Source of the DNA: JALOAD01 sp023228995 [NCBI: Candidatus Muiribacterium halophilum]
Lineage (GTDB): Bacteria > Muiribacteriota > Muiribacteriia > Muiribacteriales
Length of the DNA: 27,881 nucleotides
NCBI GenBank assembly: GCA_023228995.1
Contig: JALOAD010000043.1
Coordinates: 1 to 27,881 of the forward strand
Direction: 5' to 3'
The first letter of the stretch is position 1. The number at the start of each line of letters is the position of its first letter. The notes beneath the pieces are model-generated. The model saw nothing but the letters and a program-made list of their open reading frames with translations. It made no database searches and was not told the origin of the DNA. The translations under genes were made by a program, and so were the position numbers. Shown here piece after piece: positions 15,386-25,100 of the stretch.

Positions 15386-17350
15386 TTAAAATTTAAAACT
15401 ATATATAAGTTCAGAATACTTGTAATCTTTAACACTACCTGAACTTTTAACTTCTCTATCATCAACTCTAGTAAATCTAAGATCTGCTGCTTTTGAAAGT
15501 TTTTGAGTAAGTCTAAATTTATTTTGTCTATATTTTGTTCCACGATAATCTTCAGTATAAGTTTGAAAACTTGTAGAAAGATTTTTGCCAAAATCTTTGT
15601 AATATCTTATATCAAGTGAGTTTTCATAATCATCATATTTTTCATCACTACTATCTCTTTTAATTTTAACAGATAATGAATTGTCTGAATCCATCTTATA
15701 GCTTCCATACCATGATAAAACAGTACTTTCATATACAGTTCCATCTGAAGAACCCTGTGACTGATTTTTAGAACTTCTTTTAAAAGATGAATACCATTGA
15801 GTACTAAGTTTTTTACTCATTTTATAATTATATTGAAACGCATTAGAAGCTGAATAAGATTCAGTAAGACCATAACTTGAAAAACTTACCCTCTCAGAAT
15901 GAGAATATTCATAAGTTAGCTTATTTCCTTTTGGAAGATAATAATCAACTTTTATATAAGGGCTTATTTCATCCCCAGATACAAGAGTTGAATAATACAA
16001 TTGACCAAATGGATTTAAATCTGAATAATCAAAAGTATTATCAGTAACAATATAAAGAGAAGTTGTAATATTCATTTTTCTGTATTGAGAAAAACCTTTT
16101 ACATAAAAAGTAGTGCTTTTGTTTACAACAGTTCCATATTCTATATATATACTTGAATTTTTATCTAACTCTTTTTCACCAAAAAGCATAAAATGATCAA
16201 AACTGTTTTTATAATGCTTATTATCCAGTTTATAAAACATACCACCGAATTTTGTTTTATCCAGTTGTTTTTCAAGCCTAGCTCCATAAATTGGATCCTC
16301 AAGAACTTTTTTTAGAGAAGAATCATAATATGTGTTTTTAGCATAAAAATAAGTTCCAATCATATTATCAAAATAATTTTCAACAGACCAACCCTGCCCA
16401 CCTGAACCATATTTTCTTGTCTTTGTATAAGGAATAGAAATATCACCTGAATCAATTTTATATTTTAATTTTCTATAAATATTTCTTCTTTCCTGCTCTT
16501 TATTATCTATTTCTTTTTGAACTTGTTCTTTTTTATTAATATCAACTCTAAAATCTTCATAATTTTGAGCTTGATATTCTGTTTCATCATTTACTATCAT
16601 AGGATTTGAAGGTTTTTTTATATCAAGTTTTTGTTTAATATCAGGATGTTTAAAATAATTATCATTAGATGGATTTGATTCATAATAACCTGTAATATAT
16701 TTATTATCTTCTTTTACAGATAATCTTGTACCATATTTTTCTTCAAGTTTTAAAATAATATCATCGAATTTTTGTTTTTGTTCGTCTACAGTAACAACTT
16801 TAAAAATCTTTGGCTCAAAAACATTTTTTTCCACTTTTTCAGCTTTTTCATATTCATATATAAAATAAGTAAAATCATGAATTACTTCATCATCAAATTT
16901 TGAAGCTTCTTTTGGTTTAGAACTTGAAGATGTCTTTATTTCATAATCATTTTGAGCAATATATCCTTTAAAAGTATCACCCATAGTAAAATTTAATGAC
17001 ATTGAAAAAGGTGTTCCATCAAGATATTTATCATCTCTTGCAATACCAAATTTAAAATTCCCATTTGTTTTACCTGGTATTAAGTCAACAAGGGGAATAA
17101 CTTTTATATCATATTTAATATTATCATAAATTATATCACCAACTAGATTTATAAGTTCTTCTTTATCTAAAAATCCACCTTTTTTATTTCTGTATTCAAT
17201 TATTACACTAGCAATACTATCTGTTATTCCAGGTAAAAGAATAAGATCTCTATGACTAGCTGTATTTAACTCTAATCTATCATCAACAGCAGCAAAAATA
17301 ACTGTTGAAAATAAAAAAAGACATATTAATAGAGTTATTTTTTTATTCAT
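15386..17350 (-). CDS. Secreted ComEA-type helix-hairpin-helix protein with a probable beta-barrel
   Basis: 654 residues. There is a signal peptide (residues 1-20, cleavage near VIFA-A), then a ComEA-like helix-hairpin-helix domain at about 25-73: 'LNTASHRDLILLPGI', then 'YRNKKGGFLDKEEL'. A Lys/Glu-rich linker of about 200 residues follows. From about 320 to the end are alternating aromatic/polar strands, ending '...LIYSFKF' with a terminal Phe, as in outer-membrane beta-barrels. HhH domains of this type bind DNA non-specifically, and in ComEA take up DNA in the periplasm. Coupling to a barrel is unusual and a DNA-uptake role is only a hypothesis. GAGGTGA at 17355-17361 supports the start and overlaps the stop of the PorV-like gene, four bases upstream. 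Confidence 0.78.
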   Translation of the reverse strand: MNKKITLLICLFLFSTVIFAAVDDRLELNTASHRDLILLPGITDSIASVIIEYRNKKGGFLDKEELINLVGDIIYDNIKYDIKVIPLVDLIPGKTNGNFKFGIARDDKYLDGTPFSMSLNFTMGDTFKGYIAQNDYEIKTSSSSKPKEASKFDDEVIHDFTYFIYEYEKAEKVEKNVFEPKIFKVVTVDEQKQKFDDIILKLEEKYGTRLSVKEDNKYITGYYESNPSNDNYFKHPDIKQKLDIKKPSNPMIVNDETEYQAQNYEDFRVDINKKEQVQKEIDNKEQERRNIYRKLKYKIDSGDISIPYTKTRKYGSGGQGWSVENYFDNMIGTYFYAKNTYYDSSLKKVLEDPIYGARLEKQLDKTKFGGMFYKLDNKHYKNSFDHFMLFGEKELDKNSSIYIEYGTVVNKSTTFYVKGFSQYRKMNITTSLYIVTDNTFDYSDLNPFGQLYYSTLVSGDEISPYIKVDYYLPKGNKLTYEYSHSERVSFSSYGLTESYSASNAFQYNYKMSKKLSTQWYSSFKRSSKNQSQGSSDGTVYESTVLSWYGSYKMDSDNSLSVKIKRDSSDEKYDDYENSLDIRYYKDFGKNLSTSFQTYTEDYRGTKYRQNKFRLTQKLSKAADLRFTRVDDREVKSSGSVKDYKYSELIYSFKF

Positions 17351-17354
17351 TAAT

Positions 17355-18188
17355 TCACCTCAAATTCATCTTAAAAGCTACTGCATGGGTTGGATTAAGA
17401 TATTTCATAGAAGAAAAAGCATAATCTAAAGTCCATTTTTTAGATAAATCAAGAGAAAAACCACCACTTAATTTATATGGTTCTGTTGCATATCCAGCAT
17501 AAATTTTTAAATTATCTCCAGTCTGCCAAACCTGACCAATTCGCATACTCATATCTTTTTTTTGATTACCAAAAGAACTTACTTTATAAAAACTAAGTAA
17601 AGTTGAATTTTTTTCAGATGTATTAAAATTAAATCCAAGCTCATAACTTCTTGGTATTTCATCATTTACTGTAGGAACATTTGCATTCTGAATACTCAAT
17701 ACATATTCTGTATTAGAAACAATTCCAGAAAAAGCTATATCAAATGAAAAAGCAGAATTATTATCAGTATTTAATATTCTTGAATTAAGTTTTTTAATAT
17801 TAAATCCAATACTTGAGCTATCATACATCTTTGTAGCAAGAGTAATAATATAGGTGTTTTCTCTATAATCTGTATATCCAAAATCAAGATTAGAAAAAGC
17901 AAAATTAAAATAATTACTCATTTTATTACCAAGAGAAATAAAATTACTTTCCATTTCATCAATAGAAAATTCTTCTTTTGAAACAGCATAAAACTGTCCT
18001 TTTTTTAGATGTGATATTGCAGCAGGATTACTTATAAGAACACTTACATCTTTAATATATGCAATGCCTGAACCTGAAAGAGCCATATTAACAATACTTG
18101 TTTCAACAAATTCAAATTCAGCTCTACTCACAAAACAAAAAGTAAATATAATTAAAATTGATAAAATAGATTTTTTTATATTATTCAT
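17355..18188 (-). CDS. PorV/FadL-like outer-membrane beta-barrel protein
   Basis: 277 residues with a signal peptide (about 1-23, 'SILSILIIFTFCFVSRA'). The mature N-terminus carries 'MALSGSGIAYIKDVSVLISNPAAIS', the signature of the PorV/PorQ/UPF0164 branch of FadL-like barrels, in which a Gly-rich turn is followed by a short N-P-A plug motif. The rest alternates hydrophobic and polar residues in barrel-like strands. PorV takes part in type IX secretion by carrying substrates away from the translocon. The gene just upstream encodes a FlgD-like C-terminal-domain protein, which fits but does not prove such a role. AAGGAA at 18194-18199 supports the start, and it overlaps the upstream gene by eight bases. 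Confidence 0.75.
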   Translation of the reverse strand: MNNIKKSILSILIIFTFCFVSRAEFEFVETSIVNMALSGSGIAYIKDVSVLISNPAAISHLKKGQFYAVSKEEFSIDEMESNFISLGNKMSNYFNFAFSNLDFGYTDYRENTYIITLATKMYDSSSIGFNIKKLNSRILNTDNNSAFSFDIAFSGIVSNTEYVLSIQNANVPTVNDEIPRSYELGFNFNTSEKNSTLLSFYKVSSFGNQKKDMSMRIGQVWQTGDNLKIYAGYATEPYKLSGGFSLDLSKKWTLDYAFSSMKYLNPTHAVAFKMNLR

Positions 18189-19410
18189 TTAAATTCCTTG
18201 AAATTATAACTGTTCCAGTTTTTTTATCAGCTTTACCATTTTTATCAAGAGCATTTATATAATAAGAATACAATCCAGTTCTCAAAGTATTGCCATATTT
18301 ATCTTTTCCATCCCAATCTATAGAATTATTACCAGCTCCAAGATTTTGACCAAATAAAAGTGTTTTTAACTCAAACCCAGTTCTGTCAAATAATTTAATA
18401 GTCACTTCTGAATCATTTTTTAAAACAAATGAAATAGATGTAATATCATTTTTACCATTATTATTTGGAGAAAACGGGTTTGGAGAAGCTTTCATATTAG
18501 TAATATTATTGGAAGAATAAACAAATTTATCAGCCATTATTGTATAAATAGAAAAATGTTCTACAGCAAGCTTTACATAATAATTACCTTTTGAATCTTT
18601 TAAAGCTTTGCCACCATATCTTTCCCATTTCATAATATTTTCATTAAAATAATATATTTTCATCTGATTCCATGTAAATCCAGCTGGAACTTCTGAAAGA
18701 TTAAATGGAATATACAAATTTATATTTCTTTCATTTAAAGTTCCATTCAATTCTATTTTATAATATTTATTCAATGGAACTGTATTAGAATCAGCACTTG
18801 GAGTAAATGATGAAATTCCTTCCTGTGCTAAAGTTGTTAATTTTGTTTTTATAAACACACCACTTCTTGAAGTATTTTCATTAAATTCAAGCAATAATCC
18901 ATCACTTGCTCTTATAATTGATGAATCAGTACCAGGCTCAAGTACAATATTATCACTACTATATTTATATGTAATTGTAGGATTATCAGAGTTTGAAGCA
19001 TTATTTACTTTAACATTATTTATACTTATCAAAACATCTGACAAAGCTCCTGATAATACTTTGAATCTATATTTAATAACATTAATAGGCGAATTGACTT
19101 TTGATACAAATGATATAACTGAGTTTAAAACTCCCGGAGAAATTAAAGTATTTTCAGATATTGCATCTTTATATAACATTTCCATCTGCAAGCCATTTAT
19201 AGAATCATCATTATCAATAAATTCAATAAGAGTAGAATCAAAATTAATAGTATATTCAAGTTTTAAAACATTATTATAATCATTGCATATTACATTAAAA
19301 TAAAACTCTTCATTATTTGTAATTTCACTATATGGACTATATATATTTAAAGAATATACAGAATTTACAATTAATAATAATATAAATAATAAAACAGTAT
19401 TCTTTGACAT
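18181..19410 (-). CDS. Secreted protein with cohesin-like N-terminus and FlgD-Ig-like C-terminus
   Basis: 409 residues with a signal peptide (1-20, 'LLFILLLIVNSVYS'). Residues about 21-155 resemble a cohesin-type beta-sandwich. A middle region (about 170-293) ends in the 'YYFNENIMKWERYGGK...VEHFSIYTIM' pattern common in secreted beta-rich proteins. Residues about 305-409 form a FlgD-Ig/gliding-motility-type C-terminal domain: 'SPNPFSPNNNGKND', then 'GNNSIDWDGKDKYGNTLRTG' and 'LYSYYINA'. Such domains serve as type IX sorting signals in Bacteroidota and occur on secreted proteins of several other phyla. The start has a strong AGGAGAGGG site at 19412-19420. It heads the five-gene operon and is divergent from the M23 gene, 51 bp away. 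Confidence 0.75.
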   Translation of the reverse strand: MSKNTVLLFILLLIVNSVYSLNIYSPYSEITNNEEFYFNVICNDYNNVLKLEYTINFDSTLIEFIDNDDSINGLQMEMLYKDAISENTLISPGVLNSVISFVSKVNSPINVIKYRFKVLSGALSDVLISINNVKVNNASNSDNPTITYKYSSDNIVLEPGTDSSIIRASDGLLLEFNENTSRSGVFIKTKLTTLAQEGISSFTPSADSNTVPLNKYYKIELNGTLNERNINLYIPFNLSEVPAGFTWNQMKIYYFNENIMKWERYGGKALKDSKGNYYVKLAVEHFSIYTIMADKFVYSSNNITNMKASPNPFSPNNNGKNDITSISFVLKNDSEVTIKLFDRTGFELKTLLFGQNLGAGNNSIDWDGKDKYGNTLRTGLYSYYINALDKNGKADKKTGTVIISRNLNE

Positions 19411-19432
19411 ACCCTCTCCTTGGAGTTATTAT
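19404..19432 (+). promoter_or_regulatory. Sigma70-type promoter for the M23 peptidase gene
   Basis: A perfect TTGACA at 19404-19409, a 17-base spacer and TATTAT at 19427-19432 (five of six matches to TATAAT). The start of transcription would be near 19439, giving a leader of about 22 bases without a Shine-Dalgarno. The -35 box covers part of the start codon of the divergent gene (ATG at 19408-19410), so initiation in the two directions may interfere. Confidence 0.6.
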
Positions 19433-19461
19433 ATTCTTATTAATTTTTTCGGCATATTATA

Positions 19462-21309
19462 ATGAAGTATTTAAACATAACGATAGCTATAATTTTATTA
19501 TATTGTTTACCGGTAGCCAGCGAAATTTTTCACTGGCCTATTGATGGTTATTTTGAATTAACTTCTTCTTTTGGTGAATATCGAGACAATCATCTTCATA
19601 AAGGAATAGATATTTCTACAAATGGAAAAAACGGAATTCCTGTATGTGCTATTGAAGATGGTCAAATATTTAGAATTAGTAACTCATATAAAGGTTATGG
19701 AAAAGTTATATATATAATGCATAAAAATCATATATCTGTTTATGCACATCTTGATAAATTTGAAAATACATCTCTTTTTCTTGAAGATAAATACAATATG
19801 GAAAAAAATAAAAAAAACAAAGATTTTTTTAATTATTACCTAAATCCTGTGAATGTAAAAAAAGGTCAATTAATAGGTTATTCTGGTGAAACCGGTTATG
19901 GTTATCCTCATCTTCACCTTGAAATAAGAGATAAAAAAAATACAATTTATTATAATCCACTCTATTTTTTTGAATTTGAAGATAAAAAAAATCCAGTTAT
20001 AAATAACATATATATAACTCCTTTAAATGAAAAATCAGTTGTAAATTCAACAACAATAACGAGTAATATTGAACTTATAGAACAAAATAACGGCTTTTAC
20101 ACAAGTAAAAGTAAAATCCCATTTATACCAGGGTCTAAAATAAGATTCTCAGTTGATACTTATGATATTGTAAAAGAAAATTCAGCTAATAAATTAGGAA
20201 TTTATGGACTTGAATTATATAAAGGTCTTAGAAAATTATATAGCAGAGAAATAAAAACAATACCAATTAACGATTTTTTAATATCAGAGTCATGGCATGA
20301 ATATTCGGATACAAATTTAGGTCCTACAAAATATACTTATAGAATTTATGATCCAACAAACACAGACGGTGAAATAACGCTTGAAAAAGAAACAGTTATA
20401 AAACTAAAAGTATATGATTACTTTGGTAATACAGCTATAGCTTTAATTGAATTTATACCTGAAACCCTTGATAAATACCTACCTTTACATGATTTTAAAA
20501 TTAAATCAAAACCTTATTTGAAAACTGGAATTGAATTTATGCCAAATCATTATGCTTTAATACTTGGTGCTGATATAATTCCTGATGTATTACCTTGGAG
20601 CGAAAAAAACGATATAAAAACCTCTTCAATATTTGATGGTAAAAACTTTATTTTTTCATTTTTATATACAGATTTACCTCATCATAATATATTTTTTTCA
20701 GATGTATTCCAAAGAATATTTCAAAAAAGTAAAAAAATAAATGTAAGCAGTATTAAAAACCCTGTAATAATGGGAAATTTTTTGATAGAATCAAAAGATG
20801 ATAATTTTTATTCTTTTCATATAGATAAACAAAATGGCCATGAAAATGCTATATCTTCAATACTTGAAATAGGTCCAAAAAACAGATTTATAAAAAAACA
20901 CATTGAAATTTCAACTAAAAAAATTAATGAAAAATCTTCATTTTATAAAAAAAATTCAATTACTGGCAAATGGAGTTTTATTCCAACACAAAAAAATCAA
21001 AACAATTTGTCTATAAAAACTTATCAGACTGGTTTGTATTGCATTATTCAAGATAATGAACCTCCTGAAATAACTTATGTAAAAAAAGCTCCATATTATT
21101 ATATTTATTTTACAGATAATATTTCTGGTATTAATCCTGATAGTATTAAAGTTCGTACAGATAATATTAAACAGTATAGTTATTTTGATATTGATAGAAA
21201 AATGGTTAGTGTTTATACAGATGAAAATACAACAGAAATAAATATTAGCGTAAGAGATAATGAACATAATCTTACAGTAAAAACTATTGAAATAAATGAG
21301 AGAAAATAA
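19462..21309 (+). CDS. Secreted M23 (LytM-type) metallopeptidase with Ig-like C-terminal region
   Basis: 615 residues with a signal peptide (1-20, cleavage near VAS-E). The M23 domain (about 22-165) keeps every catalytic element: H46-x3-D50 in 'HLHKGID', H96 in 'YAHL' and H150-x-H152 in 'PHLHLEI'. It is therefore predicted to be an active zinc endopeptidase cutting peptidoglycan cross-bridges or stems, unlike degenerate activator forms. An insert of about 30 residues rich in Lys and Asn sits between the YAHL and HLHL motifs. Residues 170-615 are beta-rich. Near the end is 'GKWSFIPTQ...GLYCIIQDNEPPEI', then an Ig-like unit with 'DNISGI'; this module recurs in the 1559-residue protein. It is the only plus-strand gene in the middle of the window. 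There is no obvious ribosome-binding site. Confidence 0.9.
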   Translation: MKYLNITIAIILLYCLPVASEIFHWPIDGYFELTSSFGEYRDNHLHKGIDISTNGKNGIPVCAIEDGQIFRISNSYKGYGKVIYIMHKNHISVYAHLDKFENTSLFLEDKYNMEKNKKNKDFFNYYLNPVNVKKGQLIGYSGETGYGYPHLHLEIRDKKNTIYYNPLYFFEFEDKKNPVINNIYITPLNEKSVVNSTTITSNIELIEQNNGFYTSKSKIPFIPGSKIRFSVDTYDIVKENSANKLGIYGLELYKGLRKLYSREIKTIPINDFLISESWHEYSDTNLGPTKYTYRIYDPTNTDGEITLEKETVIKLKVYDYFGNTAIALIEFIPETLDKYLPLHDFKIKSKPYLKTGIEFMPNHYALILGADIIPDVLPWSEKNDIKTSSIFDGKNFIFSFLYTDLPHHNIFFSDVFQRIFQKSKKINVSSIKNPVIMGNFLIESKDDNFYSFHIDKQNGHENAISSILEIGPKNRFIKKHIEISTKKINEKSSFYKKNSITGKWSFIPTQKNQNNLSIKTYQTGLYCIIQDNEPPEITYVKKAPYYYIYFTDNISGINPDSIKVRTDNIKQYSYFDIDRKMVSVYTDENTTEINISVRDNEHNLTVKTIEINERK

Positions 21310-21330
21310 TTTTAATCTTATTTACAGATT

Positions 21331-21507
21331 GTGCATAAATGCACGATTTTGACAGCTTTTGAAAATATATAGTTCTTGACAAGATAGTTCGCATTGCTCA
21401 CGATTTAGTTTTACATGTAAAACTAGTTTTAACCCTTGAACAAAGTTCAAAAACTATGACGAAGTCATTATCTCTGCTGAAAGCAGACATATTGCTTCAG
21501 GCAATAT
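21331..21507 (+). repeat. Hairpin-array repeat, copy A
   Basis: Six or more short perfect inverted repeats follow one another between two convergent genes. They are GTGCAT/ATGCAC (21331-21344), a 20-bp palindrome (21406-21425), TTGAAC-AAA-GTTCAA (21436-21450), ATGAC-GAA-GTCAT (21456-21468), TCTGCT-GAA-AGCAGA (21473-21487) and ATATTGC/GCAATAT (21489-21507). Bases 21331-21347 and 21381-21450 match the reverse complement of copy B. It sits between the ends of the M23 and lipoprotein genes, so it may stop transcription from both sides, although no U-tract is evident. The two-copy nature is seen; any function is inference. Confidence 0.85.
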
Positions 21508-21514
21508 TTACTCA

Positions 21515-22147
21515 TCAATAATTACTTGAAAAGGATGAAAGAATCGCATTAACAGTCTGATATGACATTTCCTGCCCTGGTTTGTTAATTATGTCACCAA
21601 CAACATTAAACTGTGAAGCTGCTTTTCCAACATCTCCATTACACCAGTACAAACATCCCATAAGAGAATGAACCTGGGCATTTGTCATACCAGTATTATA
21701 TTTAAACATATATTCATAATGAGCATTGTTTATATTAAGACTTTCAAGCAAAGTAATACCAGCTTTTATATTTTCTATATCCATAGATGAAAGATGAGCT
21801 GCTGCTAATCCAACTTTAGAATCAGGAACAAGCTTTTGAGCTTTTTCAAAATATGGTTTTGCATATTTAAAACCATCAGTTTTTGCCATAGCCCAACCCA
21901 TACCATTATTTATCTGAGCAAGCGTAATACTATCATAACTTTCCTCATCTTCAAGAGCATTTGCAAAAGTAACTCTAGCAGCATCAAAACCATTTGCATA
22001 ATAAGCTTCCCAAGCAGAATTTAAAACATTACTTTTTGTAACATTACTTATTGTACCACTTTTTTCAGTAGTACCACCGCAACCTGTTAGCAAAAATATA
22101 AATAATGACATTATTAAAATCAAAATTAGTTTCATTGTTTTTCTCAT
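21515..22147 (-). CDS. TPR-like outer-membrane or periplasmic lipoprotein
   Basis: 210 residues with a lipoprotein signal: a hydrophobic stretch, then the lipobox L20-T21-G22-C23, so the mature protein should begin with lipid-modified Cys23. The rest is helical and TPR-like. 'AWEAYYANGFDAARVTFANAL' and 'YAKPYFEKAQKLVPDSKVGLAAAHLSS' fit TPR helices, as does 'GCLYWCNGDVGKAASQFNVV' near the C-terminus. It follows the 1559-residue surface protein by ten bases and probably acts with it, perhaps in its assembly or anchoring (inference). The ribosome-binding site is a run of seven G at 22152-22158 that overlaps the stop codon of the upstream gene. Confidence 0.8.
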   Translation of the reverse strand: MRKTMKLILILIMSLFIFLLTGCGGTTEKSGTISNVTKSNVLNSAWEAYYANGFDAARVTFANALEDEESYDSITLAQINNGMGWAMAKTDGFKYAKPYFEKAQKLVPDSKVGLAAAHLSSMDIENIKAGITLLESLNINNAHYEYMFKYNTGMTNAQVHSLMGCLYWCNGDVGKAASQFNVVGDIINKPGQEMSYQTVNAILSSFSSNY

Positions 22148-22151
22148 AATT

Positions 22152-22158
22152 CCCCCCC
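22152..22158 (-). promoter_or_regulatory. Seven-G ribosome-binding site of the lipoprotein gene
   Basis: A run of seven G on the minus strand lies four bases before the ATG at 22147, and its first G forms the last base of the upstream TAG stop. It is the only plausible Shine-Dalgarno. Homopolymer runs of this length can slip in replication, which would change its length and spacing. Confidence 0.55.
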
Positions 22159-25100
22159 TATCTAAGGACAGCTATTTTTCCATTAATTTCGTTAACACCA
22201 CTTGATTTAACAATTAGTTTATAAATATAAACTCCGTTAGCCACTTTATTTCCTCTTCTATCATCTAAATTCCATATAAAAGAATCGGTTAAAGCAACAC
22301 TTGTTTTTTTATCTTTATAAACAAGTTTTCCTGAAACATCATATATTTTTAATTCAACATACTCACTTGCAGCAGATATGTTGTATTTTATTTCGCAAAA
22401 ATTCACAGCAGGATTAGGATAACTATTTAATTTATTAAAACTAGCTCCAGCAGGAGCTTTAAATACAACCCTTTTTTCAACACTATTATTAGCATTATCT
22501 AAAGCTGTAACTCTTAAAACATGCTCACCAGGTTTAAAATAATTTGTAGGAGTAAATTCAAAAATGTCTTTATCAGTATCACCTATAATTTTATCATCAA
22601 GATATACAACAACATTCTTAATTCCACTTCCTAATTCATCTACATTTAATCTGATTGTTTCTTTACCATTAAATAGTTCTTCATTGTCAGCAATGTTCAA
22701 ATTCAATGAAGGAGCTTTATTATCTCTAAAAACAGCGAATGTCCCCAAAGAATCGGTTTTACCAACAATTTTACCCTGCTCAAGATTTGTTGGAATATAT
22801 TTCCATTTATTACCAACTTTTTTCATTACAACATGCTTTTCATCAAATATGCCTGAAAAACTTATTTGTGCATCTTTCTCAAGCTTTATTGCAGGAGCAT
22901 AGACTATATTATCAGTATTTTTTTCAATATCTTTAACAGGTAATTTATTCAACGATGATGCAGCTCTTGGAGCGTTTACGACTTCATTTTGCTCATCTTC
23001 ATAAATCATACTGTATATATCAATATTTTGTTTAACAGAACCTTCTGCAATGTCTATAACACTATTTTGATTAACACTTTCTAAACTAACTGCATTGTTT
23101 TTAGTAAGACTTGCAGTTCTAAATATATTCATATTAACAGAACTAAGTTCAGTATAATCAGCAGGCCAATGTCCAACATTTCCATTAAGATCAGTAATTG
23201 TAATGCTCAATGTTCTTATACCATTTTGACTAGCCTTAATCCTATAACTTGTTCCATACCATGAATTATTAAGTGGCTTACAAACAACATCAATACCATC
23301 TATAGTAACTTTAGGATTATCCTTAAGTTTTTCAAGTGCTCGGACAAGAACCATTATTTCTCTATCATCCATAGGATTAGGAAATATTTTAGGTTTTTCA
23401 ATTTCTGGTCTTTTATCAATATAAAACGATTGGCTAATATATCCAATCATTTCATTACCCATAGCATCTCTTGCACCCTGCACATAAACTTTTATTTCAC
23501 CATTATAATTTGAAGGAAAAGAGTTTTTGGAAAGATCAGTTTTCCATGTATTATCAGAAATCCATTCTCCTGTGGTCAAATCAATATATGCAGTAGTAGC
23601 AAGTCTTATTCTAAGATTTCTATTTTTACTCAAAAGCACATCTTTTTTCATTTTTTCATCAAAAGTTATAATTACAGATAACTCATCAATATTTTTAAAA
23701 ATAGGATAATTAGAACTATATTGATTATCAGGTGTATTATCCTGTATAGTTAAAGTGCTTATTTGAGGTCTTTCACTATCTACAGTAAAGATAATACTAT
23801 CAGATGGATTAGCTTCATTATCAAGTGAATCAACAGCAATTACCCTAACATAATAATTTTTATGCGGAAAATCCCCAATATTTAAAGAATAGCTTGTACC
23901 TTCATTAATTATTTCTTTAATTATTGTAGAAAAAGACTCTTCAATAGCAATTTGTATTTTGAAATAAACAGGATTACTCCACTGATCAACAAATTCACCC
24001 CATTCAAATTTAACATTTGTCTTTGTATTAGATATCTTTTTAAGATTATAAGCACCGATTGGACCAACATTATCATAAATTACACTCAAGGCAATGTCTG
24101 AAGGTTTTGGTGGATTATTAAAATTAAGTTTATGATTAATATCATCAAGAACACTTACACTAAGGAGATTATCTCCAGGCAAAACTTCAATATTTTCAAA
24201 GAAAAACGCTAACAGTTTTCCACCTGTAGAATCAACTGCATCTTTAAAATAAATTTTTTTATTAACTGTTTTTCCACTTGAATCAGTACAATAAGCAGTT
24301 ACTTTCACTTCTCTAGTATCATTTATTATAGCTTCTGGGAATTTAGATAAAGTACCAGAAACACTTATTTTATCTTTGCCAACAACAGGTGCTTCTGCTG
24401 AAGCCTTTAGCTCCATCTTAGATAATACCCAAAATACTGTAGAACTTGTTTTTTTATTAGTAGCTTTATCATAAACTACAATATCAAGCTTTACACTTCC
24501 ATCATCATAAACAAAACCAGGACCTGTCTTTACAGAAACTATTGGAGAATCAGGATCTTTCAGTATTATAATATCACCATTTGCCTGAGTCTGACCAGCT
24601 CTAAGAACATTTCTAACATTTTTAGTAGTTGTTCCTGTAGTATTAGTAACAATTACTTCAATAGTAGCAATAAGACCCGGAAGTTCATCAATTGCATTAA
24701 ATATAATTTCCTGAGTACTATCAAATGTAGTTCCTCCATCAAGAGGATAAACAAGTTCTATTTTTGGAATACTAGTATCAATTACAAAAGCTGTCTCAAC
24801 AGGTAAAATAGAAGTTCCATTCAAGTCTTTCGCTTGAGCTATTTTTACCTTTACATATCCGTCAACAAAACTAAAAGAAGGATCTAAAGCTGGATTAAAT
24901 ACAACTTCCATAGTGCTGTTATTCGAAATAATATTTAATGCAGGACTTGCAAAAGTTTGTCCAGAACCATTTATATTAAACGGAATATTATTAACTGTTA
25001 TCAATACTGAACCTGTGTCAATTGCAAGTCTTGGATTTTCAGCTATATCTCCATAAGGTATTATTACAAATTTAATTTGTTGTTCTTTATATGGAGTATG

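Noticed and set aside
15367-15591. 74-residue minus-strand frame overlapping the HhH/barrel gene
   Set aside because: It is another frame of the barrel gene's 3' end with a low-complexity Leu/Ile/Lys product and no ribosome-binding site.
19456-19463. TATAAT at the M23 start codon as the -10 box of either strand
   Set aside because: On the plus strand it overlaps the ATG, so the transcript would lack the start codon. Neither strand has a -35 box at a suitable distance.
21331-21507. Integron attC site or CRISPR array
   Set aside because: There are no R'/R'' core sites, no integrase and no equal-length repeats with unique spacers; the hairpins all differ in stem sequence.
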